From positions 467,838-531,837 of the forward strand of contig NZ_JAAVUR010000003.1 in NCBI RefSeq assembly GCF_018449545.1: a stretch of DNA of 64,000 nucleotides. Direction: 5' to 3'. A model generated the notes under the pieces. It was not told where the DNA came from. It did no database searches and worked only from the letters and a program-made list of their open reading frames with translations. Shown piece after piece: positions 27,944-36,615 of the stretch. The position numbers were made by a program, and so were the translations under genes. This DNA comes from Granulicella sp. dw_53 (GTDB lineage: Bacteria > Acidobacteriota > Terriglobia > Terriglobales > Acidobacteriaceae). The stretch's first letter is position 1, and every line of letters begins with the position of its first letter.

Positions 27944-28022
27944 GGTGCTTATTCCTTGGGAGGGAGGATTAGAGAGCGGAACGATGGCACTTCGACCTTA
28001 TCGATGGATCCAGCACCTACGT

Positions 28023-28979
28023 CTAATTCGACTCATCTTCGGCGGCAAGCATGAGTTCTACAACATCCGCCATCTTGTTCTTAGCGGTCCAGCCTAGCAA
28101 GCGCGCAGCTTTGGAGACGTCGGCATAACTGCACATAATCTCGGACGGCCGAATCATCTGCGCATCCTCTTCCAGATACAACGAGATATCCTTACCCACC
28201 GATTTAAACGCGGCTTCTACAAAGTCGTGGAGTGTGTGGCTCTCGCCTGTTGCAATGACAAAATCTTCCGGAGTGGGATGTTGCAGCATGCGCCACATCG
28301 CTTGTACATACTCGGGAGCCCATCCCCAATCCCGCAAAATATTGGTATTTCCAAGCCGTAGCTTTTCGCTGCTTCCATTCTTGATTGCAGAGACTGCCGC
28401 GATTACCTTCCGCGTAACAAATCGTGCAGGCCGCAACGGGGATTCGTGATTGAAGAGAATTCCATTGCACGCGAAGATTCCATAAGACTCACGGTAGTTC
28501 ACGACCTGCCAATGAGCGGCCGCCTTCGCTACTCCGTATGGGCTCTTCGGACGAAACGGCGTCTCCTCGTTAGCGACCGAGCGTCCCACATCACCGAAGC
28601 ATTCGCTTGAACTCGCGTTATAGAACTTACTGTTTGCTCCGCGATATCGAATGCATTCAAGTAAGTTGAGTGTGCCGAAGGAGACGCTATGCATCGTCTC
28701 GACTGGCTCTTCAAAAGAGAGGGAGACCGAGCTCTGTCCCGCTAAGTTGTAGATCTCGTCTGGCGCTGCGGTATCCAGCGACGTCAAGACACTCCTAAAG
28801 TCGGTTAGCGTAGTAGATAGAAGTTTTACGTCACCCAAGATTCCCAGGCGCCGAAGATTTTCTCTCTTCCCCTGGTGAGCGTCTCGAGAAGCTCCCCATA
28901 CCTCGTAACCTTGTTCTAGAAGAAATTGAGCTAGATAAGCTCCGTCCTGTCCCGAAATTCCGTAGATAAGAGCTCTCAT
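28023..28979 (-). CDS. gmd: GDP-mannose 4,6-dehydratase
   Basis: 318 residues, short-chain dehydrogenase fold. GISGQDGAYLAQFLL is the NAD(P) loop; NASSSECFG contains the catalytic Ser/Glu and SPYGVAKAAAHW the Tyr-Lys pair. RLGNTNILRDWGWAPEYVQAMW is a GMD-type signature. It converts GDP-mannose to GDP-4-keto-6-deoxymannose, the precursor of GDP-fucose or GDP-rhamnose. The second-step enzyme is not in this window. Adjacent to a GT4, it probably serves surface-glycan synthesis. Confidence 0.93.
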   Translation of the reverse strand: MRALIYGISGQDGAYLAQFLLEQGYEVWGASRDAHQGKRENLRRLGILGDVKLLSTTLTDFRSVLTSLDTAAPDEIYNLAGQSSVSLSFEEPVETMHSVSFGTLNLLECIRYRGANSKFYNASSSECFGDVGRSVANEETPFRPKSPYGVAKAAAHWQVVNYRESYGIFACNGILFNHESPLRPARFVTRKVIAAVSAIKNGSSEKLRLGNTNILRDWGWAPEYVQAMWRMLQHPTPEDFVIATGESHTLHDFVEAAFKSVGKDISLYLEEDAQMIRPSEIMCSYADVSKAARLLGWTAKNKMADVVELMLAAEDESN

Positions 28980-29137
28980 ATACCGTAAATCGAAGGTACG
29001 CGATTAAGAAGGGAATCACAAGTTCCCTATAAAGCAAGATATTGTAATAGTTTATCGTTCTACGCTAAGCCGCGAACTACAAATGGAAAGCACTTACTAT
29101 GTGATGCAAACCACCGATCTTCCTTTGGCGCGCAATC

Positions 29138-30592
29138 CTATCGCCCTAGATAAACCTTGTACTGCGTCTCGACCACACCGGTATTCCGCGCTAGTTGCAA
29201 CTTCGCCTGATTGTATTGATAGAGCGTCTGCACCAGCCGGCTCTGTGCATCCGCCAGCGTCGCTTGTGCCTGTACCACAGGGAGATTATCGTCCACCCCT
29301 GCCGCGAAACGGTCGGTCGCATCCTGCAAAGCTTCGGTCGCTAGGTCTACGTTACTCCGCGCCACCTTCACTAACTCGTTCGAAGACTGAACATCCAGCA
29401 TCGCAGCCCGAATTTGCTGCTCGATCGTCACCTTGAGGCTTGCCACCTGCTGCCGCAGCGCCATCAACTGCGCCACCGCAACCTCGCTCTCGCCCCGGAT
29501 CTGCCCCTCTTGAAAGATCGGCACCTTCAGCGTTCCCTGCGCTACAAACGATCCGTGGTACATCCCATGCGTCTCACCCACGACGCCGTAGTACCCACCA
29601 AACGACAGTACCGGATAACGCTCCGCTTTAACAGCCTTCCGAGTCTGATCTGCAATATCGATCTGAGACTGTAAATTCAGTAGGTCCTTCCGCCGCTCAT
29701 ACGCTAGCGTCAATGCATCTGCCAGCGGCAGCGTCGCGTACTCCGCATACGGAGCCGTATCCGTCAGTTGAATCTCCTGGTCTGCTGGAAGTCCAATCAG
29801 CCGGTTCAGCGCAATCTTGTCCTTCGCCCATGTGTTCTCGGCGTTGATCAGGGCCTGCTGTTGCGTTTGCAGTTGAACCCTCGCTCGCAGCACATCGAGA
29901 TTTGTCCCCACTCCCGCGTCGTGCGATTCTGTGGCTTGGTGGAGCACCACCTCATCGGCCTTCTCCAGGGCCCGCGCATTCTCAATCTGGGAGGCATCCG
30001 CCAGCGCCCGCAGGTAATACGTCCCCACCCCTAGAACCAACTGGCCCCGTGCATTCAAGGTGGTCAGTTCTGCGCCACGCTCTGCTTTCTGGGCCGCACG
30101 AAAGAGATAGTAGGCCTGCGCGTTGAAGAGTGCCTGGTCCATCGTCAATTCGATTGTGGTCGTATCTACCTTCACGATAGAGGGAAAGTTTCCTACAAAC
30201 CCGAACTCTGCCAGCGTGGCTGGCTTAAAGCCCATCGCCTCAAGATTGATCTGTGTCGTCTGGGTTCTGGCCACAGCGTTCAGATTGGGCAGCAACGCAT
30301 TGCCTGCCGAAAGAAACCCACCGTGGACGGCGAGCTGATTCTGCTTCGCCAATAGAATCTGAAGGTTATGCTGGAAACCCCGTTCCACCGCGTCATCCAG
30401 ACTCAGTGGCAGCGGACCCGCCGTCGCCGCCACTGGTGCATAGGGCAGGGTCTTCAAACTCGCCGACGGCGTTGGCGCCGACGGCAAAGTCGCCGTATCC
30501 TGAGCGTTAACCGTCCCCACAGCGAGAAAAACCGCGAGTCCCAAAGGCCACACTCTTGCCGCAGCCCGCAATCGATCCAATCTATCCGTCAT
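29138..30592 (-). CDS. TolC-family outer-membrane channel
   Basis: 484 residues: signal peptide (VFLAVGTVNAQ), then two OEP repeats rich in long coiled-coil helices (e.g. LDDAVERGFQHNL at ~65, AEVAVAQLMALRQQVASLKVTIEQQ-type at ~385). TolC proteins form trimeric tunnels through the outer membrane for RND, MFS or type I systems. No membrane-fusion protein or pump lies beside it except the MFS gene 2.5 kb away, which is not obviously linked. Its own partner is likely elsewhere. Confidence 0.92.
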   Translation of the reverse strand: MTDRLDRLRAAARVWPLGLAVFLAVGTVNAQDTATLPSAPTPSASLKTLPYAPVAATAGPLPLSLDDAVERGFQHNLQILLAKQNQLAVHGGFLSAGNALLPNLNAVARTQTTQINLEAMGFKPATLAEFGFVGNFPSIVKVDTTTIELTMDQALFNAQAYYLFRAAQKAERGAELTTLNARGQLVLGVGTYYLRALADASQIENARALEKADEVVLHQATESHDAGVGTNLDVLRARVQLQTQQQALINAENTWAKDKIALNRLIGLPADQEIQLTDTAPYAEYATLPLADALTLAYERRKDLLNLQSQIDIADQTRKAVKAERYPVLSFGGYYGVVGETHGMYHGSFVAQGTLKVPIFQEGQIRGESEVAVAQLMALRQQVASLKVTIEQQIRAAMLDVQSSNELVKVARSNVDLATEALQDATDRFAAGVDDNLPVVQAQATLADAQSRLVQTLYQYNQAKLQLARNTGVVETQYKVYLGR

Positions 30593-30769
30593 ATAGTCAC
30601 TACGTTAGAGTGCCACGCGCAACCCTCGGTTGCGAAATCTATTCCCCACGCGATAAGAAATATCGATAATGGCCCTAAAGCACCTGGCCATCCATAAATC
30701 CCGATCCGGACCGTCCTTCTACTAAGACGCGTCCCGGCCAGCCACCGTAACGTACTAAAATACAGCTCT

Positions 30770-31462
30770 ATGCGTCTCACATCTATGCCCCTGCCTGTCC
30801 TCTCCCGCGTTCTCGCTACCGCCCTTCTGTTCGCCACCCCTGCCTTCGCACAATCTTCCGCTCCGCCTAACACGGGCAACAACTTCAAAGACACCTCCGT
30901 GATCAAACCTCCTGCCGGAGCACGAGTCGCCATCTTTGAGTTTGAAGACCTCGAGTGCCCGGCCTGCGCCCATGCCGCACCCATCGTTCACGCCGCAATC
31001 GATAAGTACAAAATCCCGTTGGTTCGCCACGATTTCCCCCTCAAGATGCACATCTGGAGCCGTGACGCCGCCATCACGGCCCGTTACATCCAGGACAAGA
31101 TCTCTCCCCAGCTCGCCGACGACTATCGCCGCTCCGTCTTCGCCGCCCAGACTTCGATCGGTTCCAAGGATGACCTCCAGCGCTTTACCCAGAAGTACTT
31201 CCAGGCGCACGGTCATGTCATGCCCTTTGTAATCGACCCCAATGGCCTCTTCGCCGCCGAGGTTCAGGCAGATACCACCCTCGGCGAGCGCGTCGGCCTC
31301 AGCCAGACTCCCACCATCTTCGTAGTCAGCCAGAAAAACTGGGTCCAGGTCACGGACGTCAACTACCTCTACTCGACGATCGACACCATGCTGGCGCAGA
31401 CCCCAGCTTCGACCCCGGCACCCAACTCCAAACTTAAAAAGCCATTAAGCCCACAAAAGTAA
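30770..31462 (+). CDS. Secreted thiol-disulfide protein, DsbA/DsbG-like fold
   Basis: 230 residues: signal peptide (VLATALLFATPAFAQ) and one thioredoxin-type domain with insert. The active site is ECPACAH (CPAC) at ~60 and the cis-proline loop QTPTIFV at ~188. It resembles the DsbA/DsbG/BdbD set of periplasmic oxidoreductases or disulfide donors. The tail of ~20 residues is Pro/Lys-rich. Divergent from the TolC gene; followed by a terminator at 31479. Confidence 0.87.
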   Translation: MRLTSMPLPVLSRVLATALLFATPAFAQSSAPPNTGNNFKDTSVIKPPAGARVAIFEFEDLECPACAHAAPIVHAAIDKYKIPLVRHDFPLKMHIWSRDAAITARYIQDKISPQLADDYRRSVFAAQTSIGSKDDLQRFTQKYFQAHGHVMPFVIDPNGLFAAEVQADTTLGERVGLSQTPTIFVVSQKNWVQVTDVNYLYSTIDTMLAQTPASTPAPNSKLKKPLSPQK

Positions 31463-31478
31463 CAAGCTAAAGCAGATA

Positions 31479-31512
31479 CGCGATGGCGGCACTGTGAGGT
31501 GCCGCCATCGCG
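31479..31512 (+). terminator. Hairpin after the thiol-disulfide gene
   Basis: Perfect 14-bp inverted repeat CGCGATGGCGGCAC (31479-31492) with 31499-31512 and a six-base loop. It starts 17 bases after a plus-strand stop and precedes the minus-strand radical SAM stop at 31564. No clear U tract, so it may be a bidirectional or Rho-assisted terminator. Confidence 0.6.
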
Positions 31513-31563
31513 ATCAGCCTGAAGAGCATAGCATCGGCTCCAAAATTGAAGGCAATCCTAGTT

Positions 31564-32637
31564 CTATCGAATCTGCACCAACTGCTCCGCCCCAGCAGTG
31601 CCATGTGAAGCTCCCGGAGTCGTGAACGTCTTCTGCGGAGCCCGCCAATGGTCGATGTAGCTCACCTGGTGCACGCAGCTAATCGTGCAGTTCGGGGCAC
31701 AGCTCTTCTCGGTCAGGAACTCCCGTTTCACATCCGCCGTCATATACCCCGACAACGGAACGCCCGGGTAGCCTCGCTGCTGGGAGCAGTAATGCACCAA
31801 GCCTAGCTCACAGATATACAGGTACCGTCCACCCGCCCGGCAACGCCAGTCGTTCGTCTTGCCGTTAGCGATCGCCTCCTGGAAGTGGTTGAATCGAGAG
31901 TAGCTTCGCCTGGTGAGGTTCCTCACCTGATCCCACACCCCACGCTCCCGCTCACCCAAAGGCTTCAACTGCCCGCTACCGTCGTGGATAATTCCAATCG
32001 TCGAGCTGAACCCCAGCCCAAGCGCCCGTTCGCTCACTACTCGCGCATCATCAGGATTCGCAATTCCACCGCCCACCACCGAGTTGATGTTCACATGGAA
32101 ATCAGCATGTTCCGCCAACATCCTCAGCTTCGCGTCCAACACCTTCAAACTCTTCTTCGAGACCGCATCCGGCATCACATTGTCGATCGAGATCTGCATG
32201 TGATCCAGTCCGGCTGCATTCAACCGCTTAATTCGGTCTGGCATCAGGAGATAGCCGTTCGTGATCATGCCGGCTATCGCGCCCGTCTTGCGAATCCTCG
32301 CAATAATCTGGTCGAGCTCCGGATGGAGCAGGGGTTCCCCACCCGAGATGGTGATCACTGAAGTTCCCAGCCGTCCCAGATCGTCGATCCGGCGCAGCAT
32401 CTCATCCAGCGGCACGGGATCCGAGACGTCATCAAACTCATTGCAGTAGGTGCAGGCGAGATTGCATCGCCGCATCGGCACAATATGCGCCATATACGGG
32501 TGTCCGGTCGATGCAAGCGCAGATCCGATCGACGCCAGCTCTCGCACCTTTCGCGTCACAGCCCTTAAACGCCGCTTCAAGGGCATCGGACGGCTGATTG
32601 TAGTCGTAGTAGGAGAGATCTGAGCGGCCTGCGTCAT
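31564..32637 (-). CDS. Radical SAM protein with C-terminal cysteine cluster
   Basis: 357 residues. CNLACTYC (CxxxCxxC, ~58) binds the [4Fe-4S] cluster that cleaves S-adenosylmethionine; ITISGGEPLLHPE is the SAM GGE motif. The C-terminal third has further Cys (WRCRAGG, CELGL, HYCSQ, SCAPNCTISCVHQ), which suggests a SPASM-like second cluster. Peptide or small-molecule target unknown. It follows the PDZ gene by 61 bases on the same strand, so it may be the end of the sigma-factor operon. Confidence 0.86.
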   Translation of the reverse strand: MTQAAQISPTTTTISRPMPLKRRLRAVTRKVRELASIGSALASTGHPYMAHIVPMRRCNLACTYCNEFDDVSDPVPLDEMLRRIDDLGRLGTSVITISGGEPLLHPELDQIIARIRKTGAIAGMITNGYLLMPDRIKRLNAAGLDHMQISIDNVMPDAVSKKSLKVLDAKLRMLAEHADFHVNINSVVGGGIANPDDARVVSERALGLGFSSTIGIIHDGSGQLKPLGERERGVWDQVRNLTRRSYSRFNHFQEAIANGKTNDWRCRAGGRYLYICELGLVHYCSQQRGYPGVPLSGYMTADVKREFLTEKSCAPNCTISCVHQVSYIDHWRAPQKTFTTPGASHGTAGAEQLVQIR

Positions 32638-32698
32638 CCCTCTAAGTATAAATCCTCACAGCAAAACGGGCACGCCTGCCCGACCGTAACGACTCAAA

Positions 32699-33736
32699 CT
32701 ACCGAAATGAAAATCCCAGCCGCGAAGCCGCTGCGATTGCGCTGGCCTTCCCATCTTCGTCTCGCTGCGGCTCCACGCTTGACCGCTTCTTGCTGTCCGG
32801 AACGAGGGTCAAGGTCTGCTCTTTCTTGTCCCGGAGAACTACCACCTGGACTGGCTTGCCTCGATTCTCCCGAACGATCTTCATCCACTCCCCGCTGGTG
32901 GTCAACGTCACGGCGTTTGCCCGTATTACCACATCGCCCGCCCGCAGCCCCGCATTCGCCGCCGGAGAGTTGGCGTCCACACTATGGACCAGCACCCCAA
33001 CCCCAGGCGTGCCGAAGAACTCAGCCAGTTGTGGCCCCATCGTCTCAACCATCGCGCCCGTATACGCCGATCCCAAACTCAGGGCGCCAATCAGGTTGTG
33101 TCCGCCCCGAGCCGCCGCCCCAGGAGAGAAGAAGCTTTGTCCCTTCGTCCCCGCACTGTTACCAGAGGCGTTACTGTTCCCCGAGCCCACAGCCGGAGGA
33201 GTCACCGAAGCGCCAGAACCGGCTCCCTCCTCCGAAGGCACCGGTACCCGCCACCTCTGCTCCCAAGCCTGTCGCTCTACCTCCAGACGATTAGCAAGCT
33301 GCGTCGTGATGATCAACTGCACCCCGTCACGGCTCAGGATCAACGTCACAGTCCTCCCCGCTGGGGTCTCCCGAAGAATCCGCCTGAACTGGTCTTCGCC
33401 TTCGATCACCTGTCCATTGACCTGCAGGATGACATCATGCTCACGAAGACCCGCCTTACCCGCAGGCCCGTCATGGTCCACATGGATCACCTCTGCTCCA
33501 CGCGACTCTTTCAACTTCAAGGCTGCAATCTGCTCATCCCCCACATCCCGGATGTCCACCCCTAAATATCCTTGCGAACGCGACGACATCCCAGCCCCTG
33601 CCAGCGCCTGGAACCCCACTCCCAGCGGAGGAGCAGCAAAGGCTCGAGTCGACCCACCCGGCCCCAGACCCAACCCCACCGCTATGGTTCCCACCGCTGT
33701 AATCCGCATCATCGACCGCATAACATGCCGCCTCAC
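32699..33736 (-). CDS. Secreted protein with two PDZ domains
   Basis: 345 residues: signal peptide (AVGTIAVGLGLGPGGSTRAFA) then PDZ 1 (~52-145, GYLGVDIRD and GPAGKAGLREHDVILQVNG) and PDZ 2 (~220-320, GVLVHSVDANSPAANAGLRAGDVVIRANA), separated by a Ser/Gly/Asn linker. There is no protease domain, unlike DegP. In RseP/DegS-type pathways PDZ domains sense unfolded outer-membrane proteins. Its place behind an ECF sigma factor and its anti-sigma factor suggests an envelope-stress role; that is inference. Confidence 0.85.
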   Translation of the reverse strand: MRRHVMRSMMRITAVGTIAVGLGLGPGGSTRAFAAPPLGVGFQALAGAGMSSRSQGYLGVDIRDVGDEQIAALKLKESRGAEVIHVDHDGPAGKAGLREHDVILQVNGQVIEGEDQFRRILRETPAGRTVTLILSRDGVQLIITTQLANRLEVERQAWEQRWRVPVPSEEGAGSGASVTPPAVGSGNSNASGNSAGTKGQSFFSPGAAARGGHNLIGALSLGSAYTGAMVETMGPQLAEFFGTPGVGVLVHSVDANSPAANAGLRAGDVVIRANAVTLTTSGEWMKIVRENRGKPVQVVVLRDKKEQTLTLVPDSKKRSSVEPQRDEDGKASAIAAASRLGFSFR

Positions 33737-33782
33737 CCTGTACTGTCACCTGTCCCACTCGCCGCCTTGGCCGACTTTGAAA

Positions 33783-34745
33783 CTACTGAATATCCCCGGC
33801 ACCTTGCAAGGCCTGGTAAGAAGCCGTTCGGATGAAAGGGTTCTCATCTTGCGTCGAAACCGTACGCAGGACCTGCCTTACACTTGAGTCCGACTGTACC
33901 GGCTCCAACAAGGCGATCGCCGCCGTCCGTACCTGCGCGTCCTGGTCATGCATCAGAGCTTCCAGGATCGCATCCCGCACCCTGTGATCCTGTCCTACAA
34001 ACCGCTGTAATCCTTCCAGTGCCTTCAACCGCACACCCGCATCTTTGTCGTAACGCAACGACACCAGTAGCTGCGACCGAATTCCCTTCCCATCCGGCTG
34101 TACGGCGCAGTTGTGCTCCACCTTGCACTCGCTCGAGAGCAGAGCCACAGAGTCCGCCCGCACTCCGCTAGTCGCCGCCGGCTTCATCCCCATCATCAGA
34201 AGCTCGCGAATTCGCGGCTCGTCCAGCGAGCCCTCCACAGTCTCCGGAACGATGCGGTTGTAGTTCACCTGCACCAGTTCGGAGTTAGGCGTCTGCACGA
34301 TCCCCGTCACGTTTGCAATGACGCCATCCGCGGGACGGCTATAGGTGGTCGGAACCGCAGGCCGTGGCTGATGCGCTACTTGATACCGGTAGGTAAAGTT
34401 CCCCCCCAGGAAACCCACTCCCAGCAGCAGCGTGGCCAGGGCCGGGGCGCTCTGCAGATGCCCCACCCAGGCATAAAAGTTCACACGAAGCCGTGTAAGG
34501 AATCCGTGTGCCGGGATCAAGTCCAGCTCGTCATCCAGCCGCATTCGGCTCTGCGCCAGCAGATTGGGAGAAGGTTCCAGCACTGGAAGCAGCTCCAGAT
34601 ACTCTTCCATCGCCTTCAGAGCATTCAGCTCACGGCGGCAGGACTCGCATCCTGCCAGATGCTGTTCCAGCCCATCAGCCAGCTCGTCCGGCAGCTCGCC
34701 ATATCCCAACAATACGATTTGGTCCTGCGCGACATCACACTTCAT
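33783..34745 (-). CDS. Zinc-finger anti-sigma factor with HEAT-like repeats
   Basis: 320 residues. Cytoplasmic N-terminus with HLAGCESC (H-x3-C-x2-C, ~28), the zinc-finger anti-sigma signature, then one membrane segment (~97-115) and a periplasmic C-terminal part. That part (from ~215) carries alpha-helical repeats of HEAT type (e.g. AGVRLKALEGLQRF, AQVRTAAIALLEPV). ATG 34745 gives a clean start; 34787 is an alternative. It should hold the adjacent sigma factor at the membrane until a signal arrives. HEAT repeats outside are unusual. Confidence 0.85.
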   Translation of the reverse strand: MKCDVAQDQIVLLGYGELPDELADGLEQHLAGCESCRRELNALKAMEEYLELLPVLEPSPNLLAQSRMRLDDELDLIPAHGFLTRLRVNFYAWVGHLQSAPALATLLLGVGFLGGNFTYRYQVAHQPRPAVPTTYSRPADGVIANVTGIVQTPNSELVQVNYNRIVPETVEGSLDEPRIRELLMMGMKPAATSGVRADSVALLSSECKVEHNCAVQPDGKGIRSQLLVSLRYDKDAGVRLKALEGLQRFVGQDHRVRDAILEALMHDQDAQVRTAAIALLEPVQSDSSVRQVLRTVSTQDENPFIRTASYQALQGAGDIQ

Positions 34746-34872
34746 TGCTCTGCCTCTTCCAGCCTCGAATAAATCCATACCCTGCAACTTCTTTTGCCCT
34801 TTGGTATCGGCGCTGCGGGTCTGTACGACTGCCCGGCTAACGCCGCGAAATTTCCTGCTGCCTGCCGTACTC

Positions 34873-35703
34873 CTAGCGAACCCCGGCCAGATTGCTCCGC
34901 AACTTCCGTGTTGCGCGGAACAACGTGTTCTTGGCCGTCTCCTCCGTCGTACTCAACATCTCTCCGATCGTCCTCAACTTCAGCCCCTGGTAGTGCTTCA
35001 GCTCAAAGACGGTGCGTTCGCGCGGCGTCAACTTGTCCAACGCCTCGCTGATCTGCTGGCTCATCACCTTCCGGTCCAGCTCCCGGCCCGGATTCGCCAT
35101 CGCCCGGTCATCGGTCACATTCGCCATCAGATCCATCTCGTCGCCACTTGCGTCCAGTACCGTGGCCGGATCTTCTCTGCGGCTCTTGCGCCGGCGCATC
35201 TGATCGAGACATAAATTCGTCACGATCCGGTACAGCCAGGTATAAAACGAGCACTCAAATCGAAAGTTTCCCAGGTGCCGGTACGCCTTGATAAAGGCCT
35301 CCTGGTGCACATCCTGAGCATCCTGCTCATTTCCCAGCATATGGAGCGCCAGCCTCAACACGCTTTGGTCATACCTCCGCACGAGCGCATCGAAGGCTGT
35401 CCGCTGGCCACGTTGCGCCTCTCGGATCAGCTCGTCGTCTTCGCTCCGCTGTTGTGCGCGCGCCTCGATCTGCGCTGGCGTCAGCTTGCCGTTCCTGGTG
35501 CCGGTCTGGGTCGCAACCTTAGGCATCGTTGGTAACGATTCTACCGCCACCGCATCAGCCTTCGCCTGCAAACCAAGGGCGAACGGACTCGGTCGACGCC
35601 CACGCGTACCGGCGTTCCCGGAAGTCGCCTTCCGCTCAATAGTTAGCCCATTCGTACCCAGTCCGTCGACCAGGTTCATTCCCGCTGCATCTGCATTCAT
35701 CAT
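34873..35703 (-). CDS. ECF-type RNA polymerase sigma factor
   Basis: About 276 residues from ATG 35703. Residues ~85-145 are region 2 (EDDELIREAQRGQRTAFDAL, FYTWLYRIVTNLCLD) and the last ~60 region 4 (LTPRERTVFELKHYQGLKLRTIGEMLSTTEETAKNTLFRA). The first ~75 residues are an unstructured extension; ATG 35526 would give a normal-length ECF factor. GGAG five bases before 35703 favours the longer form. The frame runs open to 36570 across rnhA, but that part is not sigma-like. It starts a three-gene envelope-stress operon. Confidence 0.9.
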   Translation of the reverse strand: MMNADAAGMNLVDGLGTNGLTIERKATSGNAGTRGRRPSPFALGLQAKADAVAVESLPTMPKVATQTGTRNGKLTPAQIEARAQQRSEDDELIREAQRGQRTAFDALVRRYDQSVLRLALHMLGNEQDAQDVHQEAFIKAYRHLGNFRFECSFYTWLYRIVTNLCLDQMRRRKSRREDPATVLDASGDEMDLMANVTDDRAMANPGRELDRKVMSQQISEALDKLTPRERTVFELKHYQGLKLRTIGEMLSTTEETAKNTLFRATRKLRSNLAGVR

Positions 35704-35706
35704 TCC

Positions 35707-35718
35707 GACTCCGGAGTC
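35707..35718. promoter_or_regulatory. Palindrome covering the sigma-factor ribosome site
   Basis: GACTCCGGAGTC is a perfect 12-bp palindrome; it extends to 18 bp with one mismatched pair. On the minus strand it contains the GGAG that precedes ATG 35703, so a bound regulator or a hairpin could block translation. Could equally be chance. Confidence 0.35.
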
Positions 35719-35787
35719 AGAAAATCTGTTCACTCCAATAGACCGGAGCCCCCCAAAAAGGTGAGCAACCTCCAGTAAACTTGAGCC

Positions 35788-36519
35788 ATGCCTCCACGCC
35801 CCACCCCTACCGGCCTCTTCTCCGCATCCCAAACAGCACCCACCCCCACTGGCGCCGGCTGGATCACCGCCCACTGCGACGGCGGAGCCCGCGGCAATCC
35901 CGGCCCCGCCGGCTACGGCGCCGAAGTCACAGACGCCCAAGGCAATGTCGTGGCGGAGCTCTCCGAGTTTCTCGGCATCCGCACCAACAACTACGCGGAA
36001 TACTCCGGCCTCCTCGCCAGCCTCCAATTCGCCCTCGACAACCACTTCCCCCGCCTCAAGGTCATCTCCGACTCCGAGCTCATGGTCAAGCAGATCCAGG
36101 GCAAGTACAAAGTCAACTCCCCGGACCTCAAACCCCTCTGGCAGGAGGCGAAAAGCCGCATCGCCCGCCTCGAAGGCTTCGAGATTACCCATGCCCTTCG
36201 CCATAAGAACAAGGCCGCCGACGCCCTCGCCAACCAGGCCATGGACCGCGGAATGCGCCGGGGTCCCGCACCCACGTCGCCTAGCCCCCAATCCCGCGCG
36301 ACACCCAGCGCAGCTCCAACCCAGCCCGCACAACCCATCATCCAAAGAGCTAATCCCTACCCGGCCAAGTCCGAAGCCCCGCCCGACCCCTACCCGTCCG
36401 CAGCCCCCGCGTCCAAAGCCGACGCGATGCTCCGCGGATTCACCCGCGACGGCGTCGTCCACATCCTCGGGGGAGCCACGCTCCCCGACGGAATCTTCGT
36501 CAAAATCATCCGCGAATAG
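35788..36519 (+). CDS. rnhA: Ribonuclease HI with long C-terminal extension
   Basis: 243 residues. Cuts RNA of RNA-DNA hybrids. The four acidic catalytic residues are visible in HCDGGARGNPG (~30), NNYAEYSG (~66), SDSELMVKQI (~92) and NKAADALAN (~148). After residue ~155 come ~55 Pro/Ala/Ser residues and a final ~33 residues (SKADAMLRGFTRDG, HILGGATLPDGIF) that look conserved. Most RNase HI proteins end near residue 155. It starts 84 bases from the divergent sigma gene. Confidence 0.9.
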   Translation: MPPRPTPTGLFSASQTAPTPTGAGWITAHCDGGARGNPGPAGYGAEVTDAQGNVVAELSEFLGIRTNNYAEYSGLLASLQFALDNHFPRLKVISDSELMVKQIQGKYKVNSPDLKPLWQEAKSRIARLEGFEITHALRHKNKAADALANQAMDRGMRRGPAPTSPSPQSRATPSAAPTQPAQPIIQRANPYPAKSEAPPDPYPSAAPASKADAMLRGFTRDGVVHILGGATLPDGIFVKIIRE

Positions 36520-36529
36520 CTCTGAGTTG

Positions 36530-36561
36530 AAAGGGACCATCCCGAAGGAATGGTCTCTTTT
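36530..36561 (+). terminator. Terminator after rnhA
   Basis: AAAGGGACCAT (36530-36540) pairs with ATGGTCTCTTT (36550-36560) with one G-U pair, loop of nine bases, then T. It starts 11 bases after the rnhA stop. Confidence 0.7.
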
Positions 36562-36615
36562 GAACTTCACGTAGAGAAGAACGCGCCAAACCTGGCTGCC
36601 CTTCCCTGCAAACCC

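Noticed and set aside
34873..36570. 565-residue minus-strand frame across the sigma gene and rnhA
   Set aside because: Only the last ~270 residues match a sigma factor; the rest is antisense to RNase HI and has low-complexity composition.
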